Assembly: GCF_028858535.1 (NCBI RefSeq)
Contig: NZ_JAPMOU010000016.1
Location: 62,001 to 126,000, forward strand
DNA from: Spartinivicinus poritis
GTDB lineage: Bacteria > Pseudomonadota > Gammaproteobacteria > Pseudomonadales > Zooshikellaceae
Reading direction: 5' to 3'
Length of the DNA stretch: 64,000 bases
The position numbers were made by a program, and so were the translations under genes. Below the pieces are notes generated by a model. The model worked only from the letters and a program-made list of their open reading frames with translations. It searched no databases and was not told the origin of the DNA. Positions 17,215 to 27,447 of the stretch are shown here, one piece after another. Position 1 is the first letter of the stretch, and each line of letters begins with the position of its first letter.

Positions 17215-18138
17215 TTAGGAATAACGTATTTTGGGATCTATCACTGCATATAAAATATCTACTATCGCGTTAAACATGATAGTAAGTACCCCTACGACAA
17301 TTGTCAGCCCCATTACCATAGAGTAGTCACGGTTAAGTGCACCATTAACAAATAACTGACCAATGCCACCTAAACCAAAAATAGTTTCAATAACTACAGA
17401 TCCGGTAATGATTCCTACAAAAGCAGGCCCTAAATAAGACACGACTGGCAACAATGCCGGGCGTAGTGCATGCTTAAAAATAATTTGGCGAGCAGGTAAC
17501 CCTTTTGCTTTAGCCGTACGAATAAAATTGCTATGCAGTACTTCTATCATACTGCCTCGCATAATCCTGGCGATCGCAGAGATGTAGTGAGTAGACATGG
17601 CAATAACGGGTAAGATTAAATATTTAAAACCACCATCATTCCAACCACCTGCCGGCAGCACTTTATAGCTAATAGCAAAGATTAAAATTAACAGAGGCGC
17701 CAAGACAAAGCTGGGAATAACAACTCCTGTCATGGCTATGGTCATACTGGTGTAGTCAATCCAGGTATTTTGCCTTAACGCAGCAACCACTCCAAAAGCA
17801 ACACCAAATACCACCGCAACAATAAAAGAAACAAGCCCTAACTTGGCCGAAACAGGAAAACCCTGGGCTAATAGTTCATTAACAGTAAAGTCTTTATATT
17901 TAAATGATGGGCCTAAATCACCTTGTATTAAATTACCTAAATAGATGAAATACTGCTTCCATAAAGGCTCATTTAAATGGTATTTAGCTTCAATATTGGC
18001 TAATACTTCGGCGGGTAAAGTACGTTCGGAGGAAAATGGGCTGCCTGGTGCAGCATGCATCAAAATAAATGAAACCGTAATTAATACCAATAAGGTCGGT
18101 ATTGCGACACCAAACCGCCTAATAATCAACTTAAGCAT
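17215..18138 (-). CDS. oppB: Oligopeptide ABC transporter, permease OppB
   Basis: The 307-residue inner membrane permease begins MLKLIIRRFGVAIPTLLVL, as OppB proteins do. It has the EAA loop RTAKAKGLPARQIIFKHALR and the C-terminal ETIFGLGGIGQLFVNG block. It forms the translocation channel with OppC. It is separated from oppA by an 86-nt gap containing a strong hairpin, which likely reduces its expression relative to the binding protein. Confidence 0.93.
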   Translation of the reverse strand: MLKLIIRRFGVAIPTLLVLITVSFILMHAAPGSPFSSERTLPAEVLANIEAKYHLNEPLWKQYFIYLGNLIQGDLGPSFKYKDFTVNELLAQGFPVSAKLGLVSFIVAVVFGVAFGVVAALRQNTWIDYTSMTIAMTGVVIPSFVLAPLLILIFAISYKVLPAGGWNDGGFKYLILPVIAMSTHYISAIARIMRGSMIEVLHSNFIRTAKAKGLPARQIIFKHALRPALLPVVSYLGPAFVGIITGSVVIETIFGLGGIGQLFVNGALNRDYSMVMGLTIVVGVLTIMFNAIVDILYAVIDPKIRYS

Positions 18139-18167
18139 TGCTACTCTCGCTCACTTATTATTATGTC

Positions 18168-18199
18168 AACCCCTTAGCACATAAAAATGCTAAGGGGTT
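18168..18199 (-). terminator. Intercistronic attenuator or mRNA-stabilising hairpin after oppA
   Basis: AACCCCTTAGCA pairs perfectly with TGCTAAGGGGTT over 12 bp with an 8-nt loop. There is no T tract on the minus strand after it (GACATAATAATAAG), so it probably acts as a partial terminator or a 3' block to exonucleases rather than a full stop. This fits excess oppA over oppBCDF. Confidence 0.7.
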
Positions 18200-18224
18200 A
18201 GGTTAGTAAGTTATTATGCTATTA

Positions 18225-19850
18225 TTAATGAGCGATTATATAATAATTTTTCGTGTAAGTATTATCTAAAGGATTGCCTTTATACCCACCCACATATGGC
18301 TTAATCAATCGTGTCGTGACATCCTGATAAATAGGGGCTACCGGCATATCACGGGCAATGATGGCTTCTGCTTTAGTGTAATATTCAGCTGGATTTTCAG
18401 CTGTTTTTGCTTTAGCTAGTAGTTCATCATATTCTTTATTCCGGTACTGTGAGCCATTTAGTGAGTTATTTGAAGTCAGCAAATCAAGCATCGTTGAGGC
18501 TTCGTTATAGTCACCATTCCAGCCAGCACGGGCCACATCATAATTACCCAGTCGTTTATTATCTAAATACGTTTTCCACTCTTGGTTCTCTAAGTTAACT
18601 TTTGCACCTAGCTTTTTCTTCCACATTGAAGAAATGGCAATCGCAATTTTTTTGTGGTTATCATCTGTGTTATACAACAAAGTAAACGCTAACGGCTTAT
18701 CTTTACCAAAGCCAGCTTCTTTCAGCAGTTTAACTGCTTCTGTATCCCTTTGTTGTTGAGTCATTTTGGAATAGGGGTTTTCTGGTGGTACAAAGCCATC
18801 TAAATTATTTGGGGTGAAGTTAAAGGTGGGAATTTGTCCCTGGCCTAATATTTTGCTCGCTACTACATCGCGGTCAATGGCTAATGATAATGCTTTTCTC
18901 ACTCGAACATCATCAAAAGGCTTACGTTTATTATTAAATGCATAGTAGTAAATAGACGCTCTCCCCGTAACTTTTACCTCATCAGGAATTTCCTTTTTCA
19001 AACGTCTAAAATGCTCTAAGGCTATCCGCTCATAGCCCATATCCACATCACCTGCACGGTAACGATTCAGCTCTGTATTTCTGTCAACAATTGGTAAATA
19101 AGTTACCTTATTAATGACTGTTTCTTTATCATTCCAATAGTGGTTATTGCGCTCAAGGACAATACGCTCGTTTACAGCCCAGTCTTTCAGTTTATAGGCG
19201 CCATTAGAAACAATATGACTTGGCAATGTCCACTTATCACCATACTTCTCAATTGTCGCCTTATGCACTGGGAAAGTGGTGTAATGCGCCATCATTCGAA
19301 CAAAGTATGGAATTGCCTTATTGATTGTCACCTCAAAGGTATGGTCATCTACTGCACGAACAGCTAACTCAAAAGGCTTCTTTTTCCCCTTAATAATCTC
19401 TGATGCATTTTTAATCTCAGCCAGCTCCATGTACCAGGAATAGTTAGATGCTAACTTAGGGTCTACCGCCCGTTGGAATGAATAAACAAAGTCATGGGCC
19501 GTTATAGGATCTCCATTAGACCATTTGGCGTCTTTTCTCAGCTTAAAGGTATAAACTGTCTTGGTTTTATCTGCAGACCAGCTTTCTGCTACACCTGGTA
19601 CGGTACCACCACCAGGGCTATCACTGACCAACCCTTCAAATAGGTCACGAGTAACATAAGCACCAGGAACACCTTCTATCTTTTGTGGGTCCAGAGATGA
19701 GGGCTCAGAACCATTCACCCGAACAATTTCTTGTTTTTTGGCCAATTTAACACCAGCAGGCACCTCAGCGGCCTGTAAAGAAGAAACACTCAGCACTCCT
19801 GCAAACAAAGAAGCAGAAATAGCCGACAAAGCAAGTCGTTTAGTTTTCAT
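18225..19850 (-). CDS. oppA: Periplasmic oligopeptide-binding protein OppA
   Basis: The 541-residue SBP_bac_5 family protein has a signal peptide (MKTKRLALSAISASLFAGVL, then SVSSLQA; mature start near AEVPAG). The mature part opens with VRVNGSEPSSLDPQ and DLFEGLVS and has the family block VYTFKLRKDAKWSNGDPITAHDFVYSFQRAVDP. It delivers peptides to OppBC. AGGAG lies 5-6 nt before the ATG. It is the first gene of oppABCDF. The 485-bp region upstream (19851-20335) shows only AT-rich promoter-like sequence and no ORF or element that I can support. Confidence 0.93.
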   Translation of the reverse strand: MKTKRLALSAISASLFAGVLSVSSLQAAEVPAGVKLAKKQEIVRVNGSEPSSLDPQKIEGVPGAYVTRDLFEGLVSDSPGGGTVPGVAESWSADKTKTVYTFKLRKDAKWSNGDPITAHDFVYSFQRAVDPKLASNYSWYMELAEIKNASEIIKGKKKPFELAVRAVDDHTFEVTINKAIPYFVRMMAHYTTFPVHKATIEKYGDKWTLPSHIVSNGAYKLKDWAVNERIVLERNNHYWNDKETVINKVTYLPIVDRNTELNRYRAGDVDMGYERIALEHFRRLKKEIPDEVKVTGRASIYYYAFNNKRKPFDDVRVRKALSLAIDRDVVASKILGQGQIPTFNFTPNNLDGFVPPENPYSKMTQQQRDTEAVKLLKEAGFGKDKPLAFTLLYNTDDNHKKIAIAISSMWKKKLGAKVNLENQEWKTYLDNKRLGNYDVARAGWNGDYNEASTMLDLLTSNNSLNGSQYRNKEYDELLAKAKTAENPAEYYTKAEAIIARDMPVAPIYQDVTTRLIKPYVGGYKGNPLDNTYTKNYYIIAH

Positions 19851-20335
19851 ACTGACTCCTAATAGTTAAGTACTTGTTTTATTAGTATTTTTTTAAATTG
19901 GTCACTAGTCACTCACTTATTATACTTCCTGTATATCATGGACAAACCAATTCTTTTTTGTATTAAACTATTTTTACAACAGAAAAAAAAGTTTACATAA
20001 CGATAGTTAAATTTTAGCCAAAAATAAACAAATTGTTACATTATACACGTGCTACTTTTGTACTAAACAAAAGTTGTCGATCAATCTAACACTTTTTATG
20101 TGATTTTTGTCAATCTCATCAGGCGTCAGACTAATAAGATGAAAGGGGGGAGTAAAGAGTATTTGAAAGCTTTGATAAGTAAATTATGAGTTCTGTTTAA
20201 TAAAACTAATTTCGCGCCAGCTTACCAACAAATTAAAAACAGATTTATTACAGCAAGCGCTTACATCGTTTAGCGCTATGACCTATAAGCAATAGTTAAA
20301 AGCGAAATTTTATTAAAATAAATTTATAAGCAAAC

Positions 20336-21367
20336 CTACCCCTCCAAAAACTCTTTCAAACCAGTCTGACGATAACCATTGTCATGCTTTTGATTCACGT
20401 AAACAGCCATAAATGAATTAACTTCAACAATGACAGGACCATTTGATGTGATAGCCACATCCCAGCCTAGAAACTGAGGGCGTGGTAAGCACGAGTGTGC
20501 CGATTTAACTGTTTCTATTACTTCTTGATAAAAAGGAATGGTAATACCAGTTAAGCTAATATCTGAATCTGGATGGCACTCAAAGGTTTTATCACCATTA
20601 ACAGAATATCCCTTACTTAGCTTTCCATTGTCATCAATATGGCATCCTATACCGCCAGCTCCCATATTATCGATCATTGAACCAGCAGTTCCAAACTTCA
20701 TCATTCCATCCAATAGTAAGAACTCACCTTTTTCGTTCGTTGCCGTAAGAATTCTAGCGGTATTGACTGATGATGAATTGATTTGACTTAGGGTTTCATG
20801 TTGCACTACCAACTCTTGGAATATCCAATCACACTTTGAAAAATATTCACGCTGAAAGTCCTCTATATTTTTTCTTTTTCCTGACCGCAGTTGCACTGTT
20901 TTAGATTGCTGATCATATTCCTCAACAATATCAAATCCATCTCCATGTCCTCCACCTGCTGGTTTAATAACAAATGGGCAGGGTATTAATTCTAAAACAT
21001 CACTAATTTCTTTGTTTGCCAGCGTCTGTTCACCCAAATGAAATACGGATGCCCTTGGCCCTATAAAACCATAGGTTTTTACATGGGGAATGTTATTTGC
21101 TTTCCAGACGCACGACTGAATCCACTTATCAAATTCAACTATTCCCGTGCTTCTAGGGTTTACACGCTTTTCAAATATTGAGTATTCTCGATAGCGAATA
21201 AGGTTTGCAGGAATCTCGTATAATAGTGGGTAAGATAGGAATTCCTTCAGGCCAAACCCTTTCAAATAACAGATGATAAACCGCCATAACACATAAAAAA
21301 AACTCACCCGGTTTTGTTTTGAAAAGGTATTCAAGCTTGAAGTGACATCGAATATTTTCTGAACCAT
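20336..21367 (-). CDS. ATP-grasp enzyme, sugar-transfer-associated type
   Basis: The 343-residue protein matches the family often called sugar-transfer-associated ATP-grasp (ATPgrasp_ST). It has CPFVIKPAGGGHGDGFDIV (nucleotide loop) near residue 130, QINSSSVNTARILTATNEKG near 195, GAGGIGCHIDDNGKL near 235 and the metal-binding end LGWDVAITSNGPVIVEVNS near 300. ATP-grasp enzymes join a carboxylate to an amine or other nucleophile through an acyl phosphate. GGGAG lies 6 nt before the ATG. It follows the other ATP-grasp gene after 56 nt, so the two are probably one transcript. The substrate is unknown. Confidence 0.8.
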   Translation of the reverse strand: MVQKIFDVTSSLNTFSKQNRVSFFYVLWRFIICYLKGFGLKEFLSYPLLYEIPANLIRYREYSIFEKRVNPRSTGIVEFDKWIQSCVWKANNIPHVKTYGFIGPRASVFHLGEQTLANKEISDVLELIPCPFVIKPAGGGHGDGFDIVEEYDQQSKTVQLRSGKRKNIEDFQREYFSKCDWIFQELVVQHETLSQINSSSVNTARILTATNEKGEFLLLDGMMKFGTAGSMIDNMGAGGIGCHIDDNGKLSKGYSVNGDKTFECHPDSDISLTGITIPFYQEVIETVKSAHSCLPRPQFLGWDVAITSNGPVIVEVNSFMAVYVNQKHDNGYRQTGLKEFLEG

Positions 21368-21423
21368 AATTGACTCCCTAGCCCGAATCTTTCAGTGAAT
21401 ATCAAAGATCCAGGGTAATTAAG

Positions 21424-23241
21424 CTAGCTTTCCTTAACGGTCTGCCCCCCTAACAAACAAAGATACTTAAATCGCTTTTGCTCCTGAAAGCCAATTTTAT
21501 CAGCCATCATTATTGGTATTTTGTTTGTAGGCTCAATTGCCTGGTAAATATATTTCAAATTGAGTTTATTAATTGCATAGGCAATGCATGCGTGTAATAC
21601 AGCTCGGTATAAGCCTCTGCCCCTGGCCATGGGTGATGTATAAACGTTATATATAACTGCCGAACCTTCAGGGTAGTGGAAATGCCGTCTAACCAAAGGA
21701 AATAATGAGGCTTTTGCTTGAGGGATTAACCAGGCAAAAGCAAGAATTTTTTGATTTTCAACAACTCCAAACATCAACTCCCCTTCATTCATACGATGTT
21801 GAAAATCTCGTCTTAATTCCTCAACATCTTGCCAATCTTCCCAAGCCTCGAGCAACTGAAGTTCGTCTTCACTAAACAGCTTTACAAGAGAGTTGCTTTG
21901 AAAACTAGCTTTTTCCTTATCTAACTCTAAGCGATAAACCGCTAGCTCATGACGCTGAAAAATCCATGATAATGCAGGCTGTTTAAGCAGTTTATGTAGT
22001 AGTTTCACACCTTTGAAATACAGTTTTCCCAAACGTCCGTTTCGAATAATTTCCCATTTTTGGCGCCAAAATAACTGGCTATCCCCTGGAAAAATTAAAT
22101 CATGGTGTAATGTTGGATCAAGATACAAATAAAAAAAGGAGAAAAAAGAGCGCAACTTTTGCCATATAGAAAAGTCATTACTCTTTAATACTGATACAAC
22201 ATGCCCTAAGTCAGCAGGGTAATCCCAACGACAACGAACTGAAGTATATTGACTGGGTATGTCAGGTGTCGCTCCAAAATGGCATTCAGCCAGATACCTT
22301 GGGAAGTCAGCTCCTGCAAACAAGGCTAAATGCATTGCAGCCCAAATACGTGCATTAACTTCCATAAAGAAGAACTGCCCTGTCGCTTGATCCAGCCGAT
22401 ACTCAACCATAGCCACACCTTGCCAATTCATAACCTTCAATTTAGCGAGGGCATCAGACTCCATTTCAGGATGCTCAATAACTGATCGAATAGCACCCAG
22501 TCCACCAGTATAGGGAGACTCCCTATCACAAACGTTAGCAAGTGTCGTAATAGCTTTACCTTGCCACATTAATACATTAACGCCAGCTCCTTTCCCCGGA
22601 GCAAATGCTTGAATCAAAACCTGTTTATGCGTTTGCAAAAAAGCTTGTACCACCTTAATAACATCAGCATAGGTTTGGCATTTCCGAACGGCACTGGAGT
22701 TTACCGTTGGAGCCTCTCTTTTAATTAAGTCAACCTCATCAACTTTTACAAAACAAGGGTATCTAAAACGCGTCAATTCGGTATCCGACATCAGCGCTTC
22801 TATTGATGAAATAACTTTCGACTCAGGTAGGTTTTCACTAACACCACTATCAATAAAATGCTTTATTGTTTGGGCTTTACTAAAAGCCCTTTCTAACAGA
22901 GTTTGATCATAGGGCACTGCAAATAGGTGTTTAAATGAATCCCAAGCTGGCAACAACGCCAAAATGAGCGGCTCACAGGGCATTACGAGTTCGATATCGT
23001 TATAGCTTACATATCTGGAAAACCAGGAAATAAATCCCGTTGAACTAAACTCAGGAGCAACCGTTGTTTTAAAAGCAAAACGAGAGTAAAAGCCCAGTGC
23101 ACGGGATTGAGAAGATGCCACAAAGACTTTGCAACCGGCTCTGCCAAGAGAACGAATTGCTCCAATATTACCTAACGCCTGTCCAGGCAACACTAATACT
23201 CTTTTACCTGCTACAGAGGCAGACATTCCCTGAAGTTGCAT
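21424..23241 (-). CDS. ATP-grasp ligase fused to a GNAT N-acetyltransferase domain
   Basis: ATG at 23241 is preferred because GAGG lies 6 nt upstream; the open frame also offers a GTG 12 nt earlier. The product is 605 residues. Residues 1-100 form an N-terminal nucleotide-type fold (VLVLPGQALGNIGAIRSLGRA). Residues 120-330 are a carbamoyl-phosphate-synthase-like ATP-grasp (FVKVDEVDL, LIQAFAPGKGAGVNVL, MVEYRLD...FFFMEVNARIW). Residues 470-600 are a GNAT domain (VYTSPMARGRGLYRAVLHAC acetyl-CoA loop). Such fusions occur in surface-polymer and peptide-conjugate loci. With the neighbouring ATP-grasp gene it may build an aminoacylated or peptide-modified glycan. That role is inference. Confidence 0.75.
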   Translation of the reverse strand: MQLQGMSASVAGKRVLVLPGQALGNIGAIRSLGRAGCKVFVASSQSRALGFYSRFAFKTTVAPEFSSTGFISWFSRYVSYNDIELVMPCEPLILALLPAWDSFKHLFAVPYDQTLLERAFSKAQTIKHFIDSGVSENLPESKVISSIEALMSDTELTRFRYPCFVKVDEVDLIKREAPTVNSSAVRKCQTYADVIKVVQAFLQTHKQVLIQAFAPGKGAGVNVLMWQGKAITTLANVCDRESPYTGGLGAIRSVIEHPEMESDALAKLKVMNWQGVAMVEYRLDQATGQFFFMEVNARIWAAMHLALFAGADFPRYLAECHFGATPDIPSQYTSVRCRWDYPADLGHVVSVLKSNDFSIWQKLRSFFSFFYLYLDPTLHHDLIFPGDSQLFWRQKWEIIRNGRLGKLYFKGVKLLHKLLKQPALSWIFQRHELAVYRLELDKEKASFQSNSLVKLFSEDELQLLEAWEDWQDVEELRRDFQHRMNEGELMFGVVENQKILAFAWLIPQAKASLFPLVRRHFHYPEGSAVIYNVYTSPMARGRGLYRAVLHACIAYAINKLNLKYIYQAIEPTNKIPIMMADKIGFQEQKRFKYLCLLGGQTVKES

Positions 23242-23917
23242 TGAGAGCCTCACTTACTGGCATATTCACCGTTTTTGCATTGTCGTAATTGTGAATCTCT
23301 TATACTGTCGTAATTCATAAACAAGACATTTAATTAACTGTAAATATTCACAAACTGGCAATACAATTTTACGCTGGGATTAACCATCACATACGTTACA
23401 AACCATCAAAAAAATAAGTTCAAAAAGACAGTTAGCACTCATTACAAAAAACCATCTTATTATTCCAATAGCTATGTAAATGGTAATGTTAGCAGATCCA
23501 TTAGCTGATGAGATAAGGTGAATATTACTCTTAAACTAGCAAAAGTACAAAGCACTACACTTTTAACTAAATACTTAAACAGTTAAAAGCAAGAATAGTA
23601 AGCAAAGTAAACAGTTACTTTTAAAATATAAGTCACTAGCTCCTAAAGGCGCACAAAACTATCGAAGGTATATTAACTAAAATAAGTCTAAAAATGTAAA
23701 CCAACAAACTAAGCATTATTATTTTTTTAGATTAAAATTAAACGCAACAAAGAAAATATACAATTATTATTAAACTTATTTAACGACTTTTTAAAAAAAT
23801 AAAAATATTGTTCATTTGTAGCGTTTTAAAAAAATATCCGCCATAAAAAACTGGCAAAAACCCTATGCCTTACACTCTATAGAATCTCTGCCAATTATTT
23901 TTTACTAGTTCAAGCTA
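23242..23917. other. Gene-free AT-rich region
   Basis: This 676-bp stretch lies between the mqo gene and the ATP-grasp pair. I see no ORF, tRNA or dispersed element. At 23850-23894 TGGCA and TGCCA face each other and are followed on the minus strand by six T, a possible weak terminator for mqo. The rest is probably promoter and leader sequence for neighbours. Confidence 0.4.
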
Positions 23918-25249
23918 TTACAACAAAGCTTTTTTAAACGCTTCTTCATCAAACTGACAACCTAAATGCTTAACAATTTCCTGGATATCCTTTTCCGCAT
24001 TATCAAGACAACTGGTACCACCAGGTGATGGTGTCATATTAAAGATAATCCCTGGCTTGGTGATTTTGGCTTCTCCCATCAGCAGCTGTTTTTGCTCTTT
24101 ATCGATCAGCTGTGGTCTAACACCACCAAAGCCTTTTGCAAAGCGTACGTCTTTTAGCTCAAGTGAAGGCACTATCTTTCGCGCATCTTTCAAAAATAGT
24201 CGACGCCGTAAGTAAGGGACTTCAAATAAGATGTTTTTAAGGATGTAGTTACGAATATCTTTAACTTTGAATAAATCCCAAAACACTTTAAACACGGCAC
24301 CATCTAAACGTAACACCTTAAAAAATTCTGGAATTGTCTTGTAATTAAAGCGCTCAAGCATCGGTAATAATAATGCAGTCGGTCCAAACCGGGTTTTACC
24401 TGGTACAAGTACATCAGGGTCACCATGAATTGCTGCAAACGGCAGCTTATCGTTTTGAACGGTATAAACCTTGCCGTTGAGCACTTTTGGAGTAAAGTAA
24501 AAGCTACCCGCCATTGGCATGCAGGAGAAGTTCATTCCATATCCCATTTGCTGGGCTAATAACAAACTATGTCCACAGGCACACACGACAACAAAGCGAG
24601 CTTCGAAGGTACCTCGGTCAGTAACAACCTGATGATTATCACCAACTTTCTTGATCTCCGTTACTTTTGTGCCTAAACGGATATCAATATCTTTATCAGT
24701 ATCCTTCTCCACTTGTTTAACAAAGGATTTTGATAAGGCAGCAAAGTCTATTGCCGTATATTCATCAGTAGCTGCCAATGCCACCAATGCTTCTGGGCGC
24801 TCAACGCCATTGATTTTAACTACGTTGGGCTCTATTTCAGCAATAGCTTCTTTCTCTAGTAACTTTAGGTTTGGGAAAAGCTCTTTAAACACATCATAGC
24901 GTTGACGTAAGAAAGTTGTTTCTTTCTCCCCGACGCCAAGCACCATCTTAGGGTATTTGAAGATTATTTGGTCACGCTCTTCCTCAGGCAGCTTGATAGC
25001 GTAATTACGCACCATGTCCGCAGCCCGTTTAACAACTGTCGCTTTTTCAAGGGTGTAGTTGGTTTCAATGTCACCACAATGAATAGTCTGGCTGTTATTA
25101 CTGCCTTTAGAGCTAACTTGAGCCAACTCGTGGTATTTTTCAACCAGGCAAATGCTCTTTAGGTCAGTAAACTTGGCTAGCTCATAGAGTAATGCGGTTC
25201 CTGAAACACCACCACCAACAATGAGCACATCGTACGTCTTTACTGTCAT
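23918..25249 (-). CDS. mqo: Malate:quinone oxidoreductase-type FAD enzyme
   Basis: The start is set at ATG 25249 (MTVKTYDVLIVGGGVSGTA), giving 443 residues; 33 extra in-frame codons upstream look untranslated. The FAD motif is GGGVSG. Then come SSKGSNNSQTIHCGDIETNY, the FAD-contact region EARFVVVCACGHS and the C-terminal IFNMTPSPGGTSCLDNAEKD. This pattern fits the epsilonproteobacterial-type Mqo rather than the longer Pseudomonas Mqo. It would oxidise malate to oxaloacetate and reduce quinone at the inner membrane. A related 2-hydroxyacid:quinone oxidoreductase is possible. It is a lone gene with long intergenic flanks. Confidence 0.8.
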   Translation of the reverse strand: MTVKTYDVLIVGGGVSGTALLYELAKFTDLKSICLVEKYHELAQVSSKGSNNSQTIHCGDIETNYTLEKATVVKRAADMVRNYAIKLPEEERDQIIFKYPKMVLGVGEKETTFLRQRYDVFKELFPNLKLLEKEAIAEIEPNVVKINGVERPEALVALAATDEYTAIDFAALSKSFVKQVEKDTDKDIDIRLGTKVTEIKKVGDNHQVVTDRGTFEARFVVVCACGHSLLLAQQMGYGMNFSCMPMAGSFYFTPKVLNGKVYTVQNDKLPFAAIHGDPDVLVPGKTRFGPTALLLPMLERFNYKTIPEFFKVLRLDGAVFKVFWDLFKVKDIRNYILKNILFEVPYLRRRLFLKDARKIVPSLELKDVRFAKGFGGVRPQLIDKEQKQLLMGEAKITKPGIIFNMTPSPGGTSCLDNAEKDIQEIVKHLGCQFDEEAFKKALL

Positions 25250-25902
25250 AACGGGTAATTGCTCTCTAAGGAGTAATAAGTAAGTTAACAACTCTTCTGA
25301 CGTGCATCCCGGTAAATCAGTACTGATAACCAAAGCAAGTATCAGCAAGCAAAGCCGTTAACCCCAGAGCATCGTCAGCGTCTATTTTTCATCCAAGCAA
25401 TAGCAGTATATACCTGCTTGTGGAGTTCAGCTGGTCAAGCTTTCCAAAGTAACTTTGTGACTACCTATTAGCAGTTGCAGCATAAAGCTAGAATGGGCAG
25501 TTACACGCTTACACCAGACCAATTCTCACGGGGCAAACATTATAGCTAATTTTTTTAATAATGGGCTGATATAATTATTTTTTACATAAATATTGCCCAT
25601 AACTTGCAATGATGAATTTAACCTTATGTCACTAAAGGTCATTGAAAGACTCATCAGTTTCTAAACAAGTCTGACAAAACTTTGAAATTTTTGAATGTGT
25701 TCGCTCTAATTCAGCAGCACTAAGCTTTCTTAGCTCGTAAAATGTAGCCCAACTTGCAAATGGTTTGTGACATCAGTAGTTTACTGGTGCTTTAACTTAC
25801 GGCCAAGCACTCTACCAACTGCTACGGGATAGCTTTTAGAGGCTACCTAGCATGAGAAAGTGTCACAACACATTATGAGCGCATTAGTTTTGCGACAGTT
25901 TT
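25250..25902. other. Gene-free intergenic region
   Basis: This 653-bp stretch lies between the divergent mqo and cyclase genes. It has no supported ORF, RNA gene or repeat. It should hold both promoters, but I cannot pick out convincing -35/-10 pairs. Confidence 0.35.
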
Positions 25903-27447
25903 ATGGGCTTTCAGGGAATTACTAAGAGGCTATCAACTCATTTCATGCCAGCAACTTCAGCTCATCAAACATCCAGTCGATTAATGTTCGGTAAAATGCG
26001 CGCCAGGGTACCTATCGCCTACAAACTAGCACTGATTCTTACCATCACTGTCACCATTGGTATGGTGATTTTAGGTAGTATCATTACTACCAATCAATAT
26101 CATCTAATGAAAAGCCAGGTTGATGACTTCGGTACAACCATTGTCAACCAGCTTGCTGCTGCTGCCCAAGAACCCGTATTTACTGATGATGTAGTTGGCC
26201 TAAAAGTTCTAGCCAATAACCTTAGCAGTGAACCCGACATTAAAGGTGTTGCTATCTTCACCAACACCAGTGATGTACTGGTTAAGCAGGGGCTGATTAC
26301 CTCTGTTCCAGTTGATGGTAGCAATACTACCTTGGAAGCAGCTGAGTTAACGGATGGCACTTATCGTCTAGAATGGAAGCAAAGAACCAGCAGACAAAAA
26401 TACACTGATATGGTGTCGTATATCAGCCCAATTCAGTTCCAAGAAGTAGTTGCTGGCTATGCCATGGTCAGTTTCAGCCAGGTAAAAATGCTTGAAGTGG
26501 CACGCTCTTCAGCCAATGGCATTATTCTCGCCACTATTCTCTTATCCATAGCCATGAGCTTCATCGCGATTGTTATGGGAAGACGCCTGTCCCGTCCTAT
26601 TCATCACTTAATGGATGTCGCAAGTGATGCTTTGAACAAAGGTGATTATAAAAATAATCGGATCAGTGAGGATGAATTAGGTTTTTTACTGAAAAGCCTT
26701 CAGCAACTTGGCCAAGGTATTGACCAAAAGTCCCAGCTGGAAGATGTCTTTGGGAAAGTCATGGCAAAAGATGTTGCCAAGCAGATGTTGGATAAACTGG
26801 AAGACGTTGAAATTGGTGGCCATCAGGTAGAAGCTACCGTAATGTTTGTCGATATAGTTGGCTTTACCAGTTTATCTGAGAAGCTGACACCACCCGCTGT
26901 AGCCATGTTTTTGAATGAGTATTTCAGTTATTTTTTCCATTGCGCTAATGCCTTTAATGGCATTGTGGATAAATTCATTGGCGATTGCGCCATGATCGTG
27001 TTTGGTACTCCGAAAAGCGATCCAGACCACCGCTTTAATGCAGTTGCCTGTGCAGTGACTATCCAACAGTTGGTGCTAAAGCTGAACCAAGAACGAAAAC
27101 AAAAAGGCCTGTTCCCAGTCAATGTTCGTATTGGTCTAAATGATGGCATGATGCTGGCGGGTTTTTTAGGGGCAAAAGAGCGCATGGAATATACCGTAAT
27201 CGGTGATGCTGTCAATATTGCATCCCGTTTATGTGACAAAGCAAAGGCAGGCCAGATTATGATTCCCGCTTCCATTCATGATCATTCGTCCGTAAACTCT
27301 AAAATCGTTTGCCAACATCATGGCAGCTTATCCGTAAAAGGTAAGTCTGCAACCATTGATACCTACCGGGTAAAGAATTTACGCCCTAAATACCAAGGGG
27401 CTGCAAAAAAACTGTTGTATAACATGCTAAAGGGGCTTGCCAACTAA
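25903..27447 (+). CDS. Membrane-bound class III adenylate/guanylate cyclase with HAMP domain
   Basis: The protein is 514 residues if started at 25903. A first membrane helix near residues 45-65 (LALILTITVTIGMVILGSII), a periplasmic sensor region (66-195), a second helix near 200-220 and a HAMP segment (RRLSRPIHHLMDVASDALNK) precede the catalytic domain at 305-490. That domain has the metal aspartates in FVDIVGFTSLSE and DKFIGDCAMIVFG. It also has the YTVIGDAVNIASRL block with the transition-state Asn and Arg. It should make cAMP; cGMP cannot be excluded. Later in-frame ATGs at 25945 and 25984 are alternative starts. Its stop shares one base with the next start. Confidence 0.88.
   Translation: MGFQGITKRLSTHFMPATSAHQTSSRLMFGKMRARVPIAYKLALILTITVTIGMVILGSIITTNQYHLMKSQVDDFGTTIVNQLAAAAQEPVFTDDVVGLKVLANNLSSEPDIKGVAIFTNTSDVLVKQGLITSVPVDGSNTTLEAAELTDGTYRLEWKQRTSRQKYTDMVSYISPIQFQEVVAGYAMVSFSQVKMLEVARSSANGIILATILLSIAMSFIAIVMGRRLSRPIHHLMDVASDALNKGDYKNNRISEDELGFLLKSLQQLGQGIDQKSQLEDVFGKVMAKDVAKQMLDKLEDVEIGGHQVEATVMFVDIVGFTSLSEKLTPPAVAMFLNEYFSYFFHCANAFNGIVDKFIGDCAMIVFGTPKSDPDHRFNAVACAVTIQQLVLKLNQERKQKGLFPVNVRIGLNDGMMLAGFLGAKERMEYTVIGDAVNIASRLCDKAKAGQIMIPASIHDHSSVNSKIVCQHHGSLSVKGKSATIDTYRVKNLRPKYQGAAKKLLYNMLKGLAN

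Noticed and set aside
26928-27275. 115-codon minus-strand ORF inside the cyclase gene
   Set aside because: Antisense shadow of a well-conserved catalytic domain.
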